Assembly (NCBI GenBank): GCA_947683425.1
Contig: CANTUQ010000003.1
Coordinates: forward strand, 7,351,501-7,415,500
Direction: 5' to 3'
Length of the DNA stretch: 64,000 nucleotides
Source: Excoecaria cochinchinensis
Taxonomy: Eukaryota; Streptophyta; Magnoliopsida; Malpighiales; Euphorbiaceae
A program made the translations under genes and the position numbers. Each line of letters starts with the position of its first letter. Position 1 is the stretch's first letter. Positions 9,656 to 22,065 of the stretch are shown here, in pieces. Below the pieces are notes generated by a model, which was not told the origin of the DNA, ran no database searches, and saw nothing but the letters and a program-made list of their open reading frames with translations.

Positions 9656-12600
9656 TGTCACACCCCAAATCAGGCCTGGTCGGAATTGGCGCGTTAACAC
9701 GGGAATTCAAGGGTACTTCAGTAATTTGTGCTTGAGAAAAATAGGATAATAAGGATTTAGTGGCTAAGTAATTAATTAAGTAGGTTGTAAAGGGAAATGT
9801 TAGAGTGTGCTTGTAGTGTATGGAAGTAGTATATAAGTGGATTAAGGGGTTTTATAGTGTGGGTTGTATGTATGGTGCCTTGGATGTAAGTGAGTTTTAA
9901 GAAATAATTTGGTGTGAGTGGTGTTTGGTGCCTTGAAGATATTTATTCAAGACATGGTTGTGTGTGGTTTGTGTATGGTGCTTAGAGTGGAAAGTCAAGT
10001 AAGTGGATGTTTGGCCCAATAGGAGAGGGACAAGTGGCTTGGTAGGTGAGCAATTAATGGGAAAAGAGTTAAAGGAAAAGAAGAAAGAAAGGGAGAGCAG
10101 ATTTCACGTTGGTCTCTCTTATCTCTCTCCCGTTCTTTCTCTTCTTCTCTCCTTTCCCATTTCTTGCATTTCCTCTCTTGTTTGTGTGGGTTGGAGCTGG
10201 TTTTGGAAGTGTTTGAGAGCAAGGTTGAAGAGGTAAGTGGTTAGATTTTGGATGTTGTGTTTGGATTTTTGGATTGTCTTCTTCTTTGGTTTTGTTTAAG
10301 TTAAAGTTTGTGGAAGAGTAATTGTGGGTTTTGGTTTTGTACAAGCTTTGGGTTTCAAGAGAAAGCTCAAGGGGAAAGAGAAGGTGAAGATTGGGTCTTG
10401 AAGCTACAAAGAAATCAGGTTTGGGTTCTTTGATTTGTGAATTGGAATCTATGAGTTGTTATGCCCTAATCCTCACTTAAGATGTAAATGAGTTTGTATT
10501 GTTTAAATCTCTGAAATTTGAGTGTTTTGGTATGTGTAAATGCATGAATTAGTTTGGATAAATATGTTAGTAATCCATGTGATTAATTGAGATGAATGTA
10601 TATGAGGGTTGGTTTTGAAGTGCATGAGTTTGGCAATTCTGTCCCGTTTTTATTTGACCTCTGTGTGTTGTTTTTGTCATAAGTATACTTATAGACCTCG
10701 CAATCATGTGATTCTTGAGCCATTAGAACCATGACATCCACGTCGTTGAATATCCTAGAAATAGCCTTGGGCAAATTCTTGCTCTAAGACCCTATAATTT
10801 GGATAAAATCGTAGTGTTTCTGTTTGGGTCGGGTTATTTGAACAGTCTGGGTTGTGGAGATCATATCTGGAGTTCTAGATGTCCTTTTGATCTGAACTTT
10901 ATTGCATTTGATCTTTAACATCCTAGGGAACATTTTTTCAGAAGGAAGCTTTGGCTAAAAATTAGGTTTAGAGGTCGGTTTAGGCAATACAAGTCTGGGG
11001 CGTAAAGCAGTTTTTGTTGGTGCCTGAGGTGTGCCTCTGTCGCGATCGCGACAGAAAAACCTATATTAGCCTTTATTTCTTCATTTTTGAGCCCTCGGTT
11101 AACCCGGATCAATCCCGTACCTTCCCCTCAGCTTATTATGCACGTTTAGGGTAATTAAATGGCTATATAAGTAGTTGTCTTTAGGAAAATTTATGAGTAC
11201 GATTAAGATTGGTGATTTTTGGGAATCTCTTATTTTTATTTTCATGTGAATATGTTCATGTATGTATTTCGATGGTTTCTTGGAAGTAGGTTATTGGATG
11301 TCCTTTTTGATGTATATGCTATGGGTCTTTGTTTTAGAACGTGGAATTTGCAAGATTATGATGCATAAATTGGGTTTTTGATTAATTCTTTAAATTGAAT
11401 GTTTAAACCATTGGATTGTATGATGTTATTGTTAATAAACGTTGTATTATGATTGTTAATGTCAATGGATGGCTGGATTGGAGGTAAGTGACCTTTGATT
11501 GAGATTTGTATGATGGGAGGAGGAATGGGAAGAGGAAAATCTGCAGAATTTCTGCAGATTTTTGTAATTCCGATACTGTCGCGATCGCGACAGAGAGCGG
11601 TGTTGGGAGCTACGATGGCGTGAACACGCGACACCGCCGCGAGCCCGCGACAGCCGAAGTGTTGAGCACCCTCTGTTGCGAGCGCGACAACTGTCGCGAT
11701 CGCGACAGAGTGCGATGCTAGGCAAGTACTATCGCGAGCACGCGATTCGTCGCGAGCCCGCGACAGCACCAATTGTTCTCTGTCGCGATCGTGACATCCG
11801 TCGCGAGCGCGACAGAGTCTGGCCCTTCCGTCCTCCTCGTGGTCGCGAAGTCCGTCGCGCGCACGCAGCGAAGAGACTTCAGTCTCTGTCGCGAGCGCGA
11901 CAGACCCGTATATGCTAAATGAGTTCTCTTTCATTTCGTGCGGTTTGAATTTCCGTTCCTTTTAACAGTTATGAGATTTATGTTTGGTATTTTATGAATA
12001 ATATGAATATGGAACCATGATATGATTATGTGCATATATGATGATGACTTTGGGAGTTATGAAATGGATTGAATGGTATGTATGACCTGCTAGAGTCTAG
12101 TAAGTGGATAGTTAGGCATGCCTAATAGAGTTCTGTTAGCTGCAGCCCCTTCGAACGTTTGGACCCTGATCAGGTCCCTGTTTGGTTCCTCGCCAACCCT
12201 TTATATGTATGGATCTTGTTTAAGATCCCCTTTCGTTAAAATGTTTTTGAATACGGAAAATGATGTTGTTTTTCTCTCGATTCGTACCCGTAAGGTGCGC
12301 CCGTTCGTACCAATAAGGTACCGTCAGATAAAGTTTCTGTGATTACTTCGATTCGTACCCGTAAGGTGCGACTGATCGTGCCAGCGAGGCACTGTCTGAT
12401 TTCTCATTATCCACTATTTTGAGTCAGCAGGTATTTTATTCGCTTTATCTGATATGAATATGAGATTATGATAACCGTTTGGTTAAGATTTCAGTAATAT
12501 GAATCAGCTATCTTTCTGAATGTGATCATGGAAGTTTGAATGGTTGGGATATGACTCATGTATGCATTTGTATATGCTTACCGTCTATATTGTATTGTGA

Positions 12601-13523
12601 ATGTGTCTAATGGAGTGGTTGAGATGCAATGCATGTGGATCGACGTGTGGTAAGTACATGTGCCATAGTGTACCGATATGCTATATGTTCTTATGAACTC
12701 AGTTATCGCAGTGTTTTAATACGTTGTTGTGTGTTGCATGTGAGCGGGTTCCGCAATGATAAGGATACCTTAGTATAATATGTGCATGTGTAATGTTTTT
12801 AAGAGTTTATGCATGGTGAATTATTGCTATTCGATACCTCGGCGGAACCGGTAAGATTAATGCATGGGATATTGTATGTAGTTCTGCATGGTGACAATTG
12901 TATTATGTATGGTATTGCCTTTACTATGCATGTCTGATTATATATGTGTTATGAATATCCGCATTTGCCATTTGAATGTGTTTTGCCTTGGCGACCATTG
13001 TGAATGGCCGTCCATATTACTTGTGTGTTCTCCCCACTAAGCGTTATCGCTTAGCACGAGCTCTTTTCCCGTGCAGGTGGAAGGTTGTTTTCAGATCGAG
13101 TCGCGCATCTGCAAGGTTGGCCACGTAGAAGTTAGAAGTTTTGTATTTTGTTCAGTTCCTGTATTTCGGATTCTGTAATTTTGTAGCCTTTTTCTTATGT
13201 ATTTGAATATGTAAGGATCTTGTAGTAATTAAGTTTTCCGTTAAATGAACCCCTTTGTTGTATCGTTCACTTTATGCTTCCGCTGAGTAATTTTATGTAT
13301 GCATGTGTTTATGCTTCAGCTTAGTGCTTATGTGTGTATGAGTTATTGCATGTTTAGTCAGTGCCGCAAGGTAAGTCAAGTTTTTAATTACCCGTATTTT
13401 TGTATGTATGTTTATGCTAGTATGCATGCTTCCGCGTAATGAATGTGTATATCCGTGTGTGAGTGCGTCGGGTAGCGCGCCCGCCGGCGTCCTTCCAACA
13501 GGGGCGGCGTTGGGGGTGTTACA
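9656..13523 (+). repeat. D 3' LTR (3868 bp)
   Basis: Second LTR copy with the same internal order as the 5' copy, ending TGTTACA at 13523 and followed by the TSD AACCG. The GC block is at 11035-11910. By eye it is a few percent or less diverged outside the GC block. Confidence 0.95.
10233..13076 (+). other. candidate LTR intron with hairpins, D 3' LTR
   Basis: Donor AAGAG|GTAAGTGG (GT at 10233) and acceptor CCCGTGCAG|GTGG (AG ends at 13076). The hairpins are at 13037-13054 and 13055-13073. Hairpin 2 has one mismatch here (CACGAG against CCCGTG). Confidence 0.45.
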
Positions 13524-13528
13524 AACCG

Positions 13529-13614
13529 CCTCAGGTACGCGTCTCTTCCCTTCTTTTCTGAATTTTGGCTCACTTAGGCACCTGCGTTCTAAGTTCCCCA
13601 AAATTGGGGGCAAC
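13529..13614 (+). other. T1 3' UTR end and polypurine tract
   Basis: T1 resumes after D. The tract CCCCAAAATTGGGGGCAAC (13596-13614) abuts the T1 3' LTR. The inverted counterparts are 32404-32422 (A) and 44017-44035 (B). Confidence 0.85.
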
Positions 13615-13837
13615 TGTAGACACCGGGTCCCGAGGCGGTCCAAGATCAGGATTACCCGATGATGAAACAGAAGACCGATTTTCGGCAAGAAAGGTGAGAA
13701 TCGATCGTTCCCTTGTCAAAGGTGTGTTTTTCGGAAAATGATTAAAAAAAATATATTTTTTTGGAAATCAAAATTAAAATGGAGTAAAATAAAATAAAAA
13801 ATATTAATTTGGTGTCAAAATTTAAAATAAAAAAAAT

Positions 13838-14035
13838 ATCGCGAGGCCCCTTCGCGCGAGGCGAGGGGCGCCGCGCGCAGAGGCGGGCGCCTCGTTCGCA
13901 GCCGCGGCGCCCCCCTGCGAGCAAGGCGGGCTACCTCGCGCGCAGCCCCTGCGCGCGAGGCAGCTGCCTGCTGCGCGCGGTGCGGGGGCACCACGCGCGC
14001 AGCAGGCTGCCGCGAGCGCCCTTGCCCTCTTTGCG
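13838..14035 (+). repeat. GC-rich block in T1 LTR
   Basis: Dense GCGCG runs with inverted pieces (for example GCGCGCGAGG and GAGGCGGGCGCCTCG) in an AT-rich LTR. It is the positional counterpart of the GC blocks in the A and B LTRs. Confidence 0.8.
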
Positions 14036-15940
14036 TGACCTGGTCTTCGCCTGTCCGTTTTTTTCGTTGTTTTCAGTCTGAATTTTTTTTTTAGTCTGAC
14101 ATTGTTTCACCATTTTGTGATATTTTGGATTAACTAAAAATAAAAGATTTTTTGTCTTTTGCCATTTTTGGCCAAGACAAGCTTAAATGAGGATTTTTCC
14201 TTCATTTTCAAGGACGGCAACTATTTTTTTCAAGGTTTTCTTTCAACTCTTTCTCTCCAGCAACTAGCTCTTTGGCTTTCTTTTTCTCTTCTTTCTCAAG
14301 TTTTAATCTTGATTTGATCTTCAAAAATACACAATCCATTTTATTGAGTGTTGGGCTTGGAAAATTAATTTCCTTTTGCTCAAATCATCCACCAAAAATA
14401 TTCTCATCAAAGTATTTTCTTGATTTTATTTCAAAATATTAATTTCTAGATTTTCTTCAAATATTTATCACCACAAATCCGACAAGGAAAATCGATCGGG
14501 ACACCGTTTCCCCAATCTAAAAATTCTGAGGGTAAACATTCTTGAACCCATCCTCATTTTTTTTTGTATAGTATTTATTATTGTTAATATTATTTTTTGC
14601 TATTATTATCATGTATATTGTGTACTTTTAGCATCTTAATGAGTTAATATCACCATTAATACATTATTTGCTTGCGTCAATTTGATATTTTGCTATCATT
14701 ATTATTTTTATTGTGTTTATGTTCATTAATGAGTTCATGTCATGTTTAATGCATTTAGGGTCTTTTATTATTATTATTACTATCATTATTATTATTATTA
14801 TTGTTATTATTATTTCTAATTGATTATTCTGTTTTCATATTATTTGTCACTTATTACTACTATTATTTGCATTATTACCACCCTACTATTATTATTATTA
14901 TTGTTATCATATGGTTTTATTATGACTATTATATTTATTATTCATCTTATTTATTGTCGTAGTGTTATTTACTGTTGATAATTTGATTTATTTTGTTGCA
15001 TTGCTATCATTGTTATTATTATTATTTTATTTCGCATTTATTTGATTAATTTACTTTGAATATTTACTAATATTGTTGATATTATTTGTGTATGAGTTTA
15101 ACTTGAATCGGGTTATTTGAGCACCCCGCGACTCCCCGGATGGGTCGCAACGCGTGGAGAGTCACTCCGGTTTGGTGAGATCTTTTCGACTCTCTCTTTA
15201 TGTGTTATGTGTTTATTTGTAAATAAATAATTATTTTATTTGTGCACGCGTGCGATAAAAAATCACAAAAATATTTTTATAATTAAATCGGGATTTTCAC
15301 TAATAAAATTAAGACCAATGTCCCTTATTTTAGCCCGACAATAAAAATGTCACAATTAAAACGAAGAGTCAACTTTTCTACAAAAATGGGATCACTCATC
15401 CCAGTTTTTCAATTCAAACAATAAAAAATGACTTTTCGAACCCTCTTCAAATTAATACGAAGGAACCAACGTTCCTAAATTTTGAACAAGTGTGAAGGAA
15501 CCAAGGTTCCTAAAATGATGCCCCGATTTATGTATGTCTTTTCATTTTAACCTTGTGTGAGTGTTTTAAATTTAAGTTTATTTATTTTTAGGCCCTTGTA
15601 ATTAATTTTGGGGCAACTTTATTTATTTTTGGGGATTGTATTATATCCCATTCGTAGCTTCAATTCCTCTCAATGGGGTTGTATTCTGCCCCTATTTCCC
15701 TTGTAATTGCGTGCTTGCGTGTTTACTGCTTTCATTTATCGCTTTACTGCTTTTGAATGCTTGAAATGCGCGATTTAAATTAAATGCATTTATCGTGTGA
15801 GACGAGAGATATAATTTTAAGAAGTTAAGAACCCATTTATAATTAACCAAAGCATAAATAAGAGGGAAGTCCCGGACACCATATCTCTGGTTTAGACCAA
15901 TAGAGGTGAGAAACCTTTTCCCAATTTCTCGCAAATTGGG

Positions 15941-15951
15941 TGGCGACTCCA
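15941..15951 (+). promoter_or_regulatory. PBS-like 11-mer in T1 U5
   Basis: TGGCGACTCCA repeats the first 11 bases of the primer site seen after the 5' LTR of B (49261-49278 inverted), but lies about 190 bp inside the LTR end. All five Tat LTRs in the window have it. Confidence 0.6.
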
Positions 15952-16138
15952 AATACCTCAAAGGTGCCTTTAGGTGTCAATAGGCTAGGTTGTTCTCCCC
16001 AATGTTCTATTGGGAGGAACATACCGATGATGTCTCATGGCGCCCATGATCAAAAGAAGCGAACCTTCATACCTCGAATCCTAAAGCGGATTCAAAGCGA
16101 GGGCCCTTGCTGGGTTTTCGGGTTCGGCGCGCGTCACA

Positions 16139-16789
16139 TTGATAAATGGAGTCCCCAAAATGACAGTATGGCTGATATTTTCAAGTAAGACAAAAGGAGT
16201 TTTGATAAAGATGCTTCCATTTTGAATGGAAGCTTCTATTTTAAATCTGATCTTCGTGTTGGAGTTATTTGATGCAATAAGTTCATCAGAGGTTTTTTCA
16301 GAAAATCTTTTTGAAATTATACAGCTTTTTAAACCATTTAAATATGCTCCTGTATCAAAAAGAACAACTGTATCAATTTTGAAGTCGTCTGAAAAAATAA
16401 GTGAATTTTTTACCAAATATTTTCTTGTAGTTATTTCTCTTAGAATAAACAAGAAATCATTTGGAGCATTTTCTATACTTTGAATTCCATTTTCTAAGTC
16501 TAGATTAGCAGTTTTGTTTTCTTCTTTTTCTTCATTCTCATTATCATTAGAACTAGAATCTTGTGATAAAAAGAGCATAAAGAAGATTTGAATCATTCTC
16601 CTGTTTTTCTTTAGGAGTTTTAAGCTCTTGTTTGACAATCTTAATTTCTTTTTGACGTGATTGAATTGTCACAGGAGGTTTTAACTTTGTTTTAGTACCT
16701 AAAATTTTTGTGCGATCATAAGTACTATTTGGAATGAGTTTGGAAATCGAAGTGGAAGGCTTTGGAGATTTAGGTTCAAAAGACTTCAA
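16139..16789 (-). pseudogene. pararetroviral aspartic protease region
   Basis: Retropepsin-like domain with the DTG active-site triad (about 16345-16360) and the ILGTPF motif near the cut end, as expected for the protease of a caulimovirid polyprotein. A frameshift near 16560-16640 separates it from the Lys-rich linker upstream (16553-16789). The T1 LTR truncates it at 16139, so reverse transcriptase is not present on this side. The last 19 residues of the open frame are translated LTR sequence and not viral. Confidence 0.8.
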
Positions 16790-17070
16790 AAGTTTTTCAA
16801 TGATTTCTTATTGAAGTTTTGAATCTTCCACTTGTTTGATAATACCAATAATTAATTCTTGGTATTTTGTCAAAAAATTTATTGATTTGAAACTAGTGTC
16901 TGACTCACTACTAGAGGAATCAAGGGCAGCTAGTTCATCATTCTAAAAAGAATCTTCTATTTCTGATGACTTTGTTTGACTTTCACTTTTCTTGACTTCA
17001 AGGAGGAGTGCTTCAATCTTTTGAATTTTTTCTTCCTCTACTTGTAATCCATGGAGTTTTCTTATTTAAT

Positions 17071-17958
17071 CTACAATATTTTGAAATGACCAGGTCTGTT
17101 ACATTTATAATAGGTTACCTGTTTTTGAAATTGTGATTTAAAGGGTTGTTTTGAAGATTGCCTTTTCTTGCAAAATTTTTTAGGCCTAGAATTCTTATAG
17201 AACTCCCCTTTGTTGGGCTTTGAAGAAAATCGTTTTTGAGGCTTTTTGTAAGATTTTGAATAGGATCCTCCATAGGTTTTTGTTTGGTTTTCCATGGATA
17301 CTTCAAACTATTTACAAAATGATCCTAGTTCTTACCTAGTTTTCTTCATTTCCCATTTTAAATGTTTTTGAAGCTTTAAATCTTGGCAGATTTTTAAACC
17401 TTCCTTTTGAGTGAAGCTAACTAGTTCTCCATAAGTTAAATGGTTATAGGGAATTTGGCTAATACCCCACGTTTCTTTAGGAACTCTTTCCCCTAAAAGG
17501 GTAGGAAGACTTGCAAGGAATTTTTCTTTCCAGAAAGGTTGATTGGAATCTTCCCTAAGCATAATCCTAGTTAAGAACGTGTTTTTGTAGTTTTGAAAAT
17601 CAGAAAGCTTTTTACACCTAAGGTTTGAAAGCAATTCTGCATTTTTATCTTTTAAATGAGAAGGGTCACCTATGAAGTGTAGACTAATCGTATGGATTAG
17701 AGTTGCTACAGTATCAGGTATGGGGTTACTCAACTCATCGAGAATGGGTGCTCCATCCTCTGTGGTCTGAATGGCACTTAATATTTCTAATTGCTGTTGG
17801 GCAGTGAGATGGTAATCCCACCATCCTTTATGTTGGCTTGAAAATCCTGCTATAAGGAGTTCAGCAATAGCTCTATCAGGTGTATTCATTTGGGTTTTGT
17901 AAGCATTGTAAGCCATAGTCATCTGATGTAGAAGACTAAGGATGCTATATTCAGACAT
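17071..17958 (-). pseudogene. pararetroviral capsid protein region, copy 1
   Basis: Capsid-type region with a Trp-rich stretch (GWWDYHL) near the start and a basic C-terminal part leading to a zinc finger. It closely matches 63124-63843 on the same strand. Breaks: a stop and frame change near 17300-17335. In the CX2CX4HX4C finger the first Cys is Tyr, and the following segment is 2 bp shorter than in copy 2, which shifts the frame before the last Cys. Virion assembly and RNA packaging would be the original role. Confidence 0.8.
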
Positions 17959-18078
17959 ACCGTCTATGTTCTATTCATAAACAGTACTGGCATTGAACTT
18001 AGACTAGGAAAAAATATTTGGTCTATTTTTTATGCCTAAGGCTAGTGCTATAGTCATGGCCAAAGGTTGGCCTTTTTG

Positions 18079-19240
18079 CTAATGGAGTCTATACAACTCC
18101 TCTTTATGGTTTGGCTGTTGTTTTTCAGAGTCAGATACCTGATCTAAAGTGCTAACAGTTTTGTTACGGTCAGGGGTATCTTGTACGACTACTGGTGTAG
18201 AGGTAGAGGTATGCTTTATTCTACTGAGTTGGGTTTTAAAAGCTTTGTTAAATTCTGATTTACCTTCCCTGAACAGTTTTTGGCTCGTCTTTGAAATCTG
18301 AAAAGGTTTAAACACGGGGCTTTTCAATTTTGACTCTATTGATTCAACTTGGGAAACAACAGTGGTTTTTTGGGTTTCCTCTATCCTAGTTGACTGCTTG
18401 GCAATCGTACTAAGATGAGTGTTTGTAAAGTTATTTTGTTGAAGAATATTTTTAATATCCTTGTTTGAATAATTACTTGGGGTTATAAGGTGCCACATCT
18501 ACTGTGGTTTCTAGATGTGCAATTTTAATTTGTCTTAAAGGTGGATGTACAGATTGGGTTTTCGTTCCATCTACCATTTCCCATTCTGTAACCTTTTTCT
18601 TTCTAACGGTGATAGGGTTAATAGATTTGGCATTTGATGTGAATGGATATGAAATTTCAGTTTTAGATGCATAAATATCAAACCAATCTATGAATAAAAC
18701 ATGAGAGTTGTTTTGCATGACGAAGTCATAAAACTCATTTTAAATTTCTTTTCTTTTATCTAGAAAATTTTTGAAAAACCAATTTCTTTTTTTTCTGAAT
18801 TTTTTGAAGAATAGAAATCCTAATGCAAGAAGTTTTTGTCAATTTCAAATTCCTTTTCTAAAACATTTAGTTTATTGATAACATTTTCTGTTACCGCAGA
18901 AAAAGATGGTGAAGTTGGAGGTGAATTATTTTGTTGTTCTTCATCACCTACTTGTAGTCTAGTATTGACCTGGTGAGGTACATTTGAAGAATAATCCACA
19001 TTTTGGAAAGAAGCACTTGGAATGCTTGAACAAAAAAATCTTGGATTTTGAAAACTCTCCGTCCTATCAGGCAGATGAATTACTGAGGGCAACTTTGAGA
19101 TTTTCCCCAAGTCTAAAGTACTGATGGAAAAACCAGCATCAGAATATTGATGACTGGAAGCTCTACTGAAGCTTCTTTTTACCTTTTTGTCATTGTATTG
19201 GATAATTTCCCTCAAATGCATATTTTTTTTTCCTGTTTAG
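18079..19240 (-). pseudogene. N-terminal pararetroviral polyprotein region
   Basis: Three broken blocks (about 18820-19240, 18473-18718 and 18079-18498) lie between the PBS and capsid, where caulimovirids carry movement-protein and linker sequence. I cannot confirm a movement-protein core motif. The middle block has the only strongly patterned segment (a Trp/Pro-containing HPPL stretch). A run of nine T's at 19223-19231 separates an upstream reading frame from the next block, a likely frameshift. Confidence 0.55.
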
Positions 19241-19350
19241 GAGACTTTGGTCTTGAAATACCTTCCAAGATCCATTCTTCGGGAACACTAATATCTAGAG
19301 AGAATTCTATAACAAATGACTATGGTTGTAGTACCAAGGACTAAAATCAG

Positions 19351-19365
19351 ATGGCTCTGATACCA
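19351..19365 (-). other. pararetroviral primer-binding site (initiator tRNA-Met)
   Basis: On the minus strand TGGTATCAGAGCCAT, the conserved primer site that marks the conventional origin of caulimovirid genomes. It sits just upstream of the polyprotein, as expected. Confidence 0.8.
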
Positions 19366-19531
19366 CTTCGCTGATTTTAATATTTTAATCTTTCAAAATA
19401 AATTAAATTTACCAAATTATAAACAATCAATCTTATAAAAACACTAACCCCCTAGGCTCTTATACCAAGGATGCCGCAGGACCAAAGGGTATAAAACAAA
19501 GCACTAGAATAATATATTATCAAATAGCAAC

Positions 19532-22012
19532 TGTAAGACCCCTACCCTAGGAGGATATCGGGGCGTCGCGGACTCAAATCATTATACAAATACATACACT
19601 AGTCGAAGCGATAATCAAAAATACATAACTATACAGAAATGATAAAATAAAAAAAATAGCACTATCACTTGGGCCCAACATGCATTTATATCAATATTAT
19701 GCACATATATAAACATATTACAAAACTGTTGTCATTTAGCTTTACATATTCGATTATGTACATATATTACAATAAACTTTACACGTGATGACTAAAATCA
19801 TCTATACATAATGATGTTACTCAAAACATCACACACTCCATCCCTATCTTATAGAAAAAGATGAACAAAACATCCTAGTGGCCTTGACCTGCAGATGCAC
19901 GCTCTCACTGGTCTGAACCTGTACCTATACGGAAATAAGCATCCATGCTAAGCGATAATGCTTAGTGGGGATGAAAAATAAAGCAAAGGACTTCTACCGA
20001 AGTCGCATACATATCACATGCATCATTTATAAACAAGCTCAAGTTAAAACATTAATCACATGATATATTAAGCACACATTCCCAAGCAAGTAAACTTTTA
20101 CTCATTTACAGGTCATGTATACATATTCCCATACTCAAGCAAAGGCATGTACAGAACAAGACTTATACATCAACTCTTGTACATTTCAACACATAAAATA
20201 GGACTAGCCTGAAATTCTTTTGTTGTGGATAAGGGCGCTATATAAATAGAAGAGCCAAATCTCAGAATGCGTACTATATCTGTATCTGTATGGCAATCTC
20301 GGAGGTCGGCCGCTTCGCCCAAATGGGGCGGTCAGTAGCAGCTGCGTGGTAGTCCTTTATAACCATGCTTATCTATCCACTACTATGACTCTTCAGGCTG
20401 AACATATAAACTCTATACACTCTATCATATACATTCTATCTCTCAAACATTAAAACATGGTTCAAACATATATAATCAATATCACATTGCAAATCATGTT
20501 CAATAATTAAAAAGCATATGACATTTAATTCCATTCATAAACTCTTATATCATACCACCATTTACATGTAATTTAATTAGAAAGACATTCATATACCAAT
20601 TTAATAATGTTAGACACAAGTTGACAAGTGATAATAACTTCGGGTAAAGTTCAGGTTCGATTCGGGAGGTAAAAAGTACCATTTCGGGTAAAGGTTAAGG
20701 TCCCACGGTGGTAAGACATTCATTCGCAAAAATAGGTAAAAATGGGACAGAATCATTTTACATGGCTGTAAGAAATTCCATACCGCTGTGTAAACCTATT
20801 CTGCCTCAAAATTTGAGTCTGGCTCCAGACTGGCTTCAGGTCTAAACTTGTCATGCATTTTACACATAGTTAGAGACATTTTTAGGCAAAACTTTCTAAA
20901 AAACATTGTTCCGTAGGATGTTAACTTTCAATTGGAACAAATTGCAGGTTAATTGGACCTCTATAACTCCAGATATTAGCTAAACAAGATATACTGCTCC
21001 AGTAACCCGACCCAAACAGAGACACTTTGGTTTTTAACCTTTTCAAGGATGTAAAAAGCCAGAAATGGCTTCTAGCTCTTCAGAGGTGGTTTTAGATCTA
21101 TGTCTTATCTTTCTAATGGCACTGTAATCATCAAATTTGGGGGTCTAAAACTCTACTTATGACAAAAATAATACACAGAGGTCTGATGAAAACTGAATAG
21201 AATTTCCCCAAAATCACACCTTACACACAAAAGCTATATGGAACCCATCTAACACATCCAAAAATCATGCAAAATCATCCAATACATAATCATAAACATA
21301 TATACAAACATATATCATAAAACACTGCAAGCAATCACAATGAATAACATAAAATTCGCACACGATCCCAACCTCTAGGAAGCTTGAACTCCATCCTCTA
21401 TTTAGCTCCAACTTTTTCTTTGCCTTTGTGTACTCTCTTGGCCACAGCTTGAACCAAAACCATGCAAAACACTTGAGTTACTCTTCTCTTTAATTTAAAT
21501 CAAAAATAGGAATGGAACAGAAGAAGAAGACCAATACTAGTTAAATAGCACCACTTACCTTCTTAGGAGACCAATCTCAATCCTTTACCCACTCTCTTCA
21601 AACCAATCGAAGTATATTTACTCAAAACAGACCAAGAAAGAAGAAGGAGGAACAAAAGAAAGGGCAGAGCAATGGTGGACAGCGGGAACCAAAGGAGAAA
21701 GAAAGAAAGAAAGGTAAAAGTCCAAGCAAAACCAATGTGAAAAAGAAAAAGAGCAGATAGTCAATCCTCATCCAACATTTACTGCTCTAATCAATACCAT
21801 TTACCCAAACTAATTACATGCATATCTTTTAACCCACTTAGTTCCTTTTAACTTTTAACCAAGTCAAATACCTTTTATCCATTGGTCACTTGTTTCATTT
21901 TTTTAACTCATATAAATCACATAAATTCTTGCCACTTGTCACACTCCTACAATTTAATAATGCCACATGTCAAAATTTTATAATTCTACTAGGGCCACTT
22001 TAGGGTGTTATA
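19532..22012 (-). repeat. C 3' LTR (2481 bp)
   Basis: On the minus strand it starts TATAACACCCTAAAG (TG mutated to TA) and ends GGGGTCTTACA. It matches 30485-30742 joined to 55500-57733. Divergence is clearly higher than for D, E or B LTR pairs. Confidence 0.92.
19925..21558 (-). other. candidate LTR intron with hairpins, C 3' LTR
   Basis: On the minus strand the donor is AAG|GTAAGTGG (GT at 21558) and the acceptor is CCGTATAG|GTACAG, ending at 19925. Hairpin 1 is 19948-19965 (one mismatch). Hairpin 2 is 19928-19947 and is partly decayed here. Confidence 0.45.
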
Positions 22013-22028
22013 AATCTCTCCCCCTAAA
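22013..22028 (-). other. C polypurine tract
   Basis: On the minus strand TTAGGGGGAGAGAT lies directly before the 3' LTR, preceded by GAACAAAATTTTTT, a decayed form of the pol-tail sequence seen in E and D. Confidence 0.75.
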
Positions 22029-22065
22029 AAAATTTTGTTCTTGAAATTTCCCTGATATCAGACAA

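Larger units (their letters stand above)
4579..13523 (+). mobile_element. gag-only long-LTR retrotransposon D, complete with TSD
   Basis: This is a complete element with 3.85-kb LTRs that begin TGTCACACCCC and end GGGGGTGTTACA. A 1.2-kb internal region carries an initiator-Met PBS, a shortened gag and a polypurine tract. The 5-bp TSD AACCG is exact at 4574-4578 and 13524-13528. Pol is absent, so the element must be mobilised in trans (a LARD-like design). The internal 3' end keeps GAATTTCGAGGACGAAATTC, which I recognise as the usual end of pol in Tekay/Del-type chromoviruses, so it is probably a deletion derivative of that lineage (moderate confidence). Confidence 0.95.
1..16138 (+). mobile_element. 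Tat-lineage Ty3/gypsy retrotransposon T1, 3' part, split by element D
   Basis: This is the 3' portion of a Tat-lineage LTR retrotransposon. The 5' LTR, gag, protease and start of RT lie left of the window. The order is RT, RNase H, second (archaeal-type) RNase H, integrase, then a 3' UTR with tandem repeats, a polypurine tract and a 3' LTR ending GCGCGTCACA at 16138. Element D (4579-13523) is inserted in the 3' UTR. Beyond 16138 the sequence changes abruptly to pararetroviral protease on the minus strand, so T1 landed in element V. Its own TSD cannot be checked because the left end is outside the window. Confidence 0.93.
13615..16138 (+). repeat. T1 3' LTR (2524 bp)
   Basis: Starts TGTAGACACCGGGTCC and ends GCGCGTCACA. 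It contains a GC-rich block (13838-14035), a long run of imperfect TTA/ATT repeats (about 14760-15030), and a PBS-like 11-mer in U5 (15941-15951). The inverted LTRs of A and B share the same ends. The upstream partner LTR is outside the window. Confidence 0.92.
16139..19526 (-). mobile_element. endogenous pararetrovirus V, 5' part (PBS to protease), decayed
   Basis: Minus-strand Caulimoviridae-like sequence. Reading right to left it gives the leader end, an initiator-Met PBS (19351-19365), a broken polyprotein N-terminal region, capsid with zinc finger, and an aspartic protease that is cut at 16138 by T1. It is continuous in orientation with 57739-57905 and 60346-63843 once C and F are removed. 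The genus is probably florendovirus- or petuvirus-like, judged from capsid style and the following second ORF (inference). Many stops and frameshifts make it non-functional. Confidence 0.82.
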
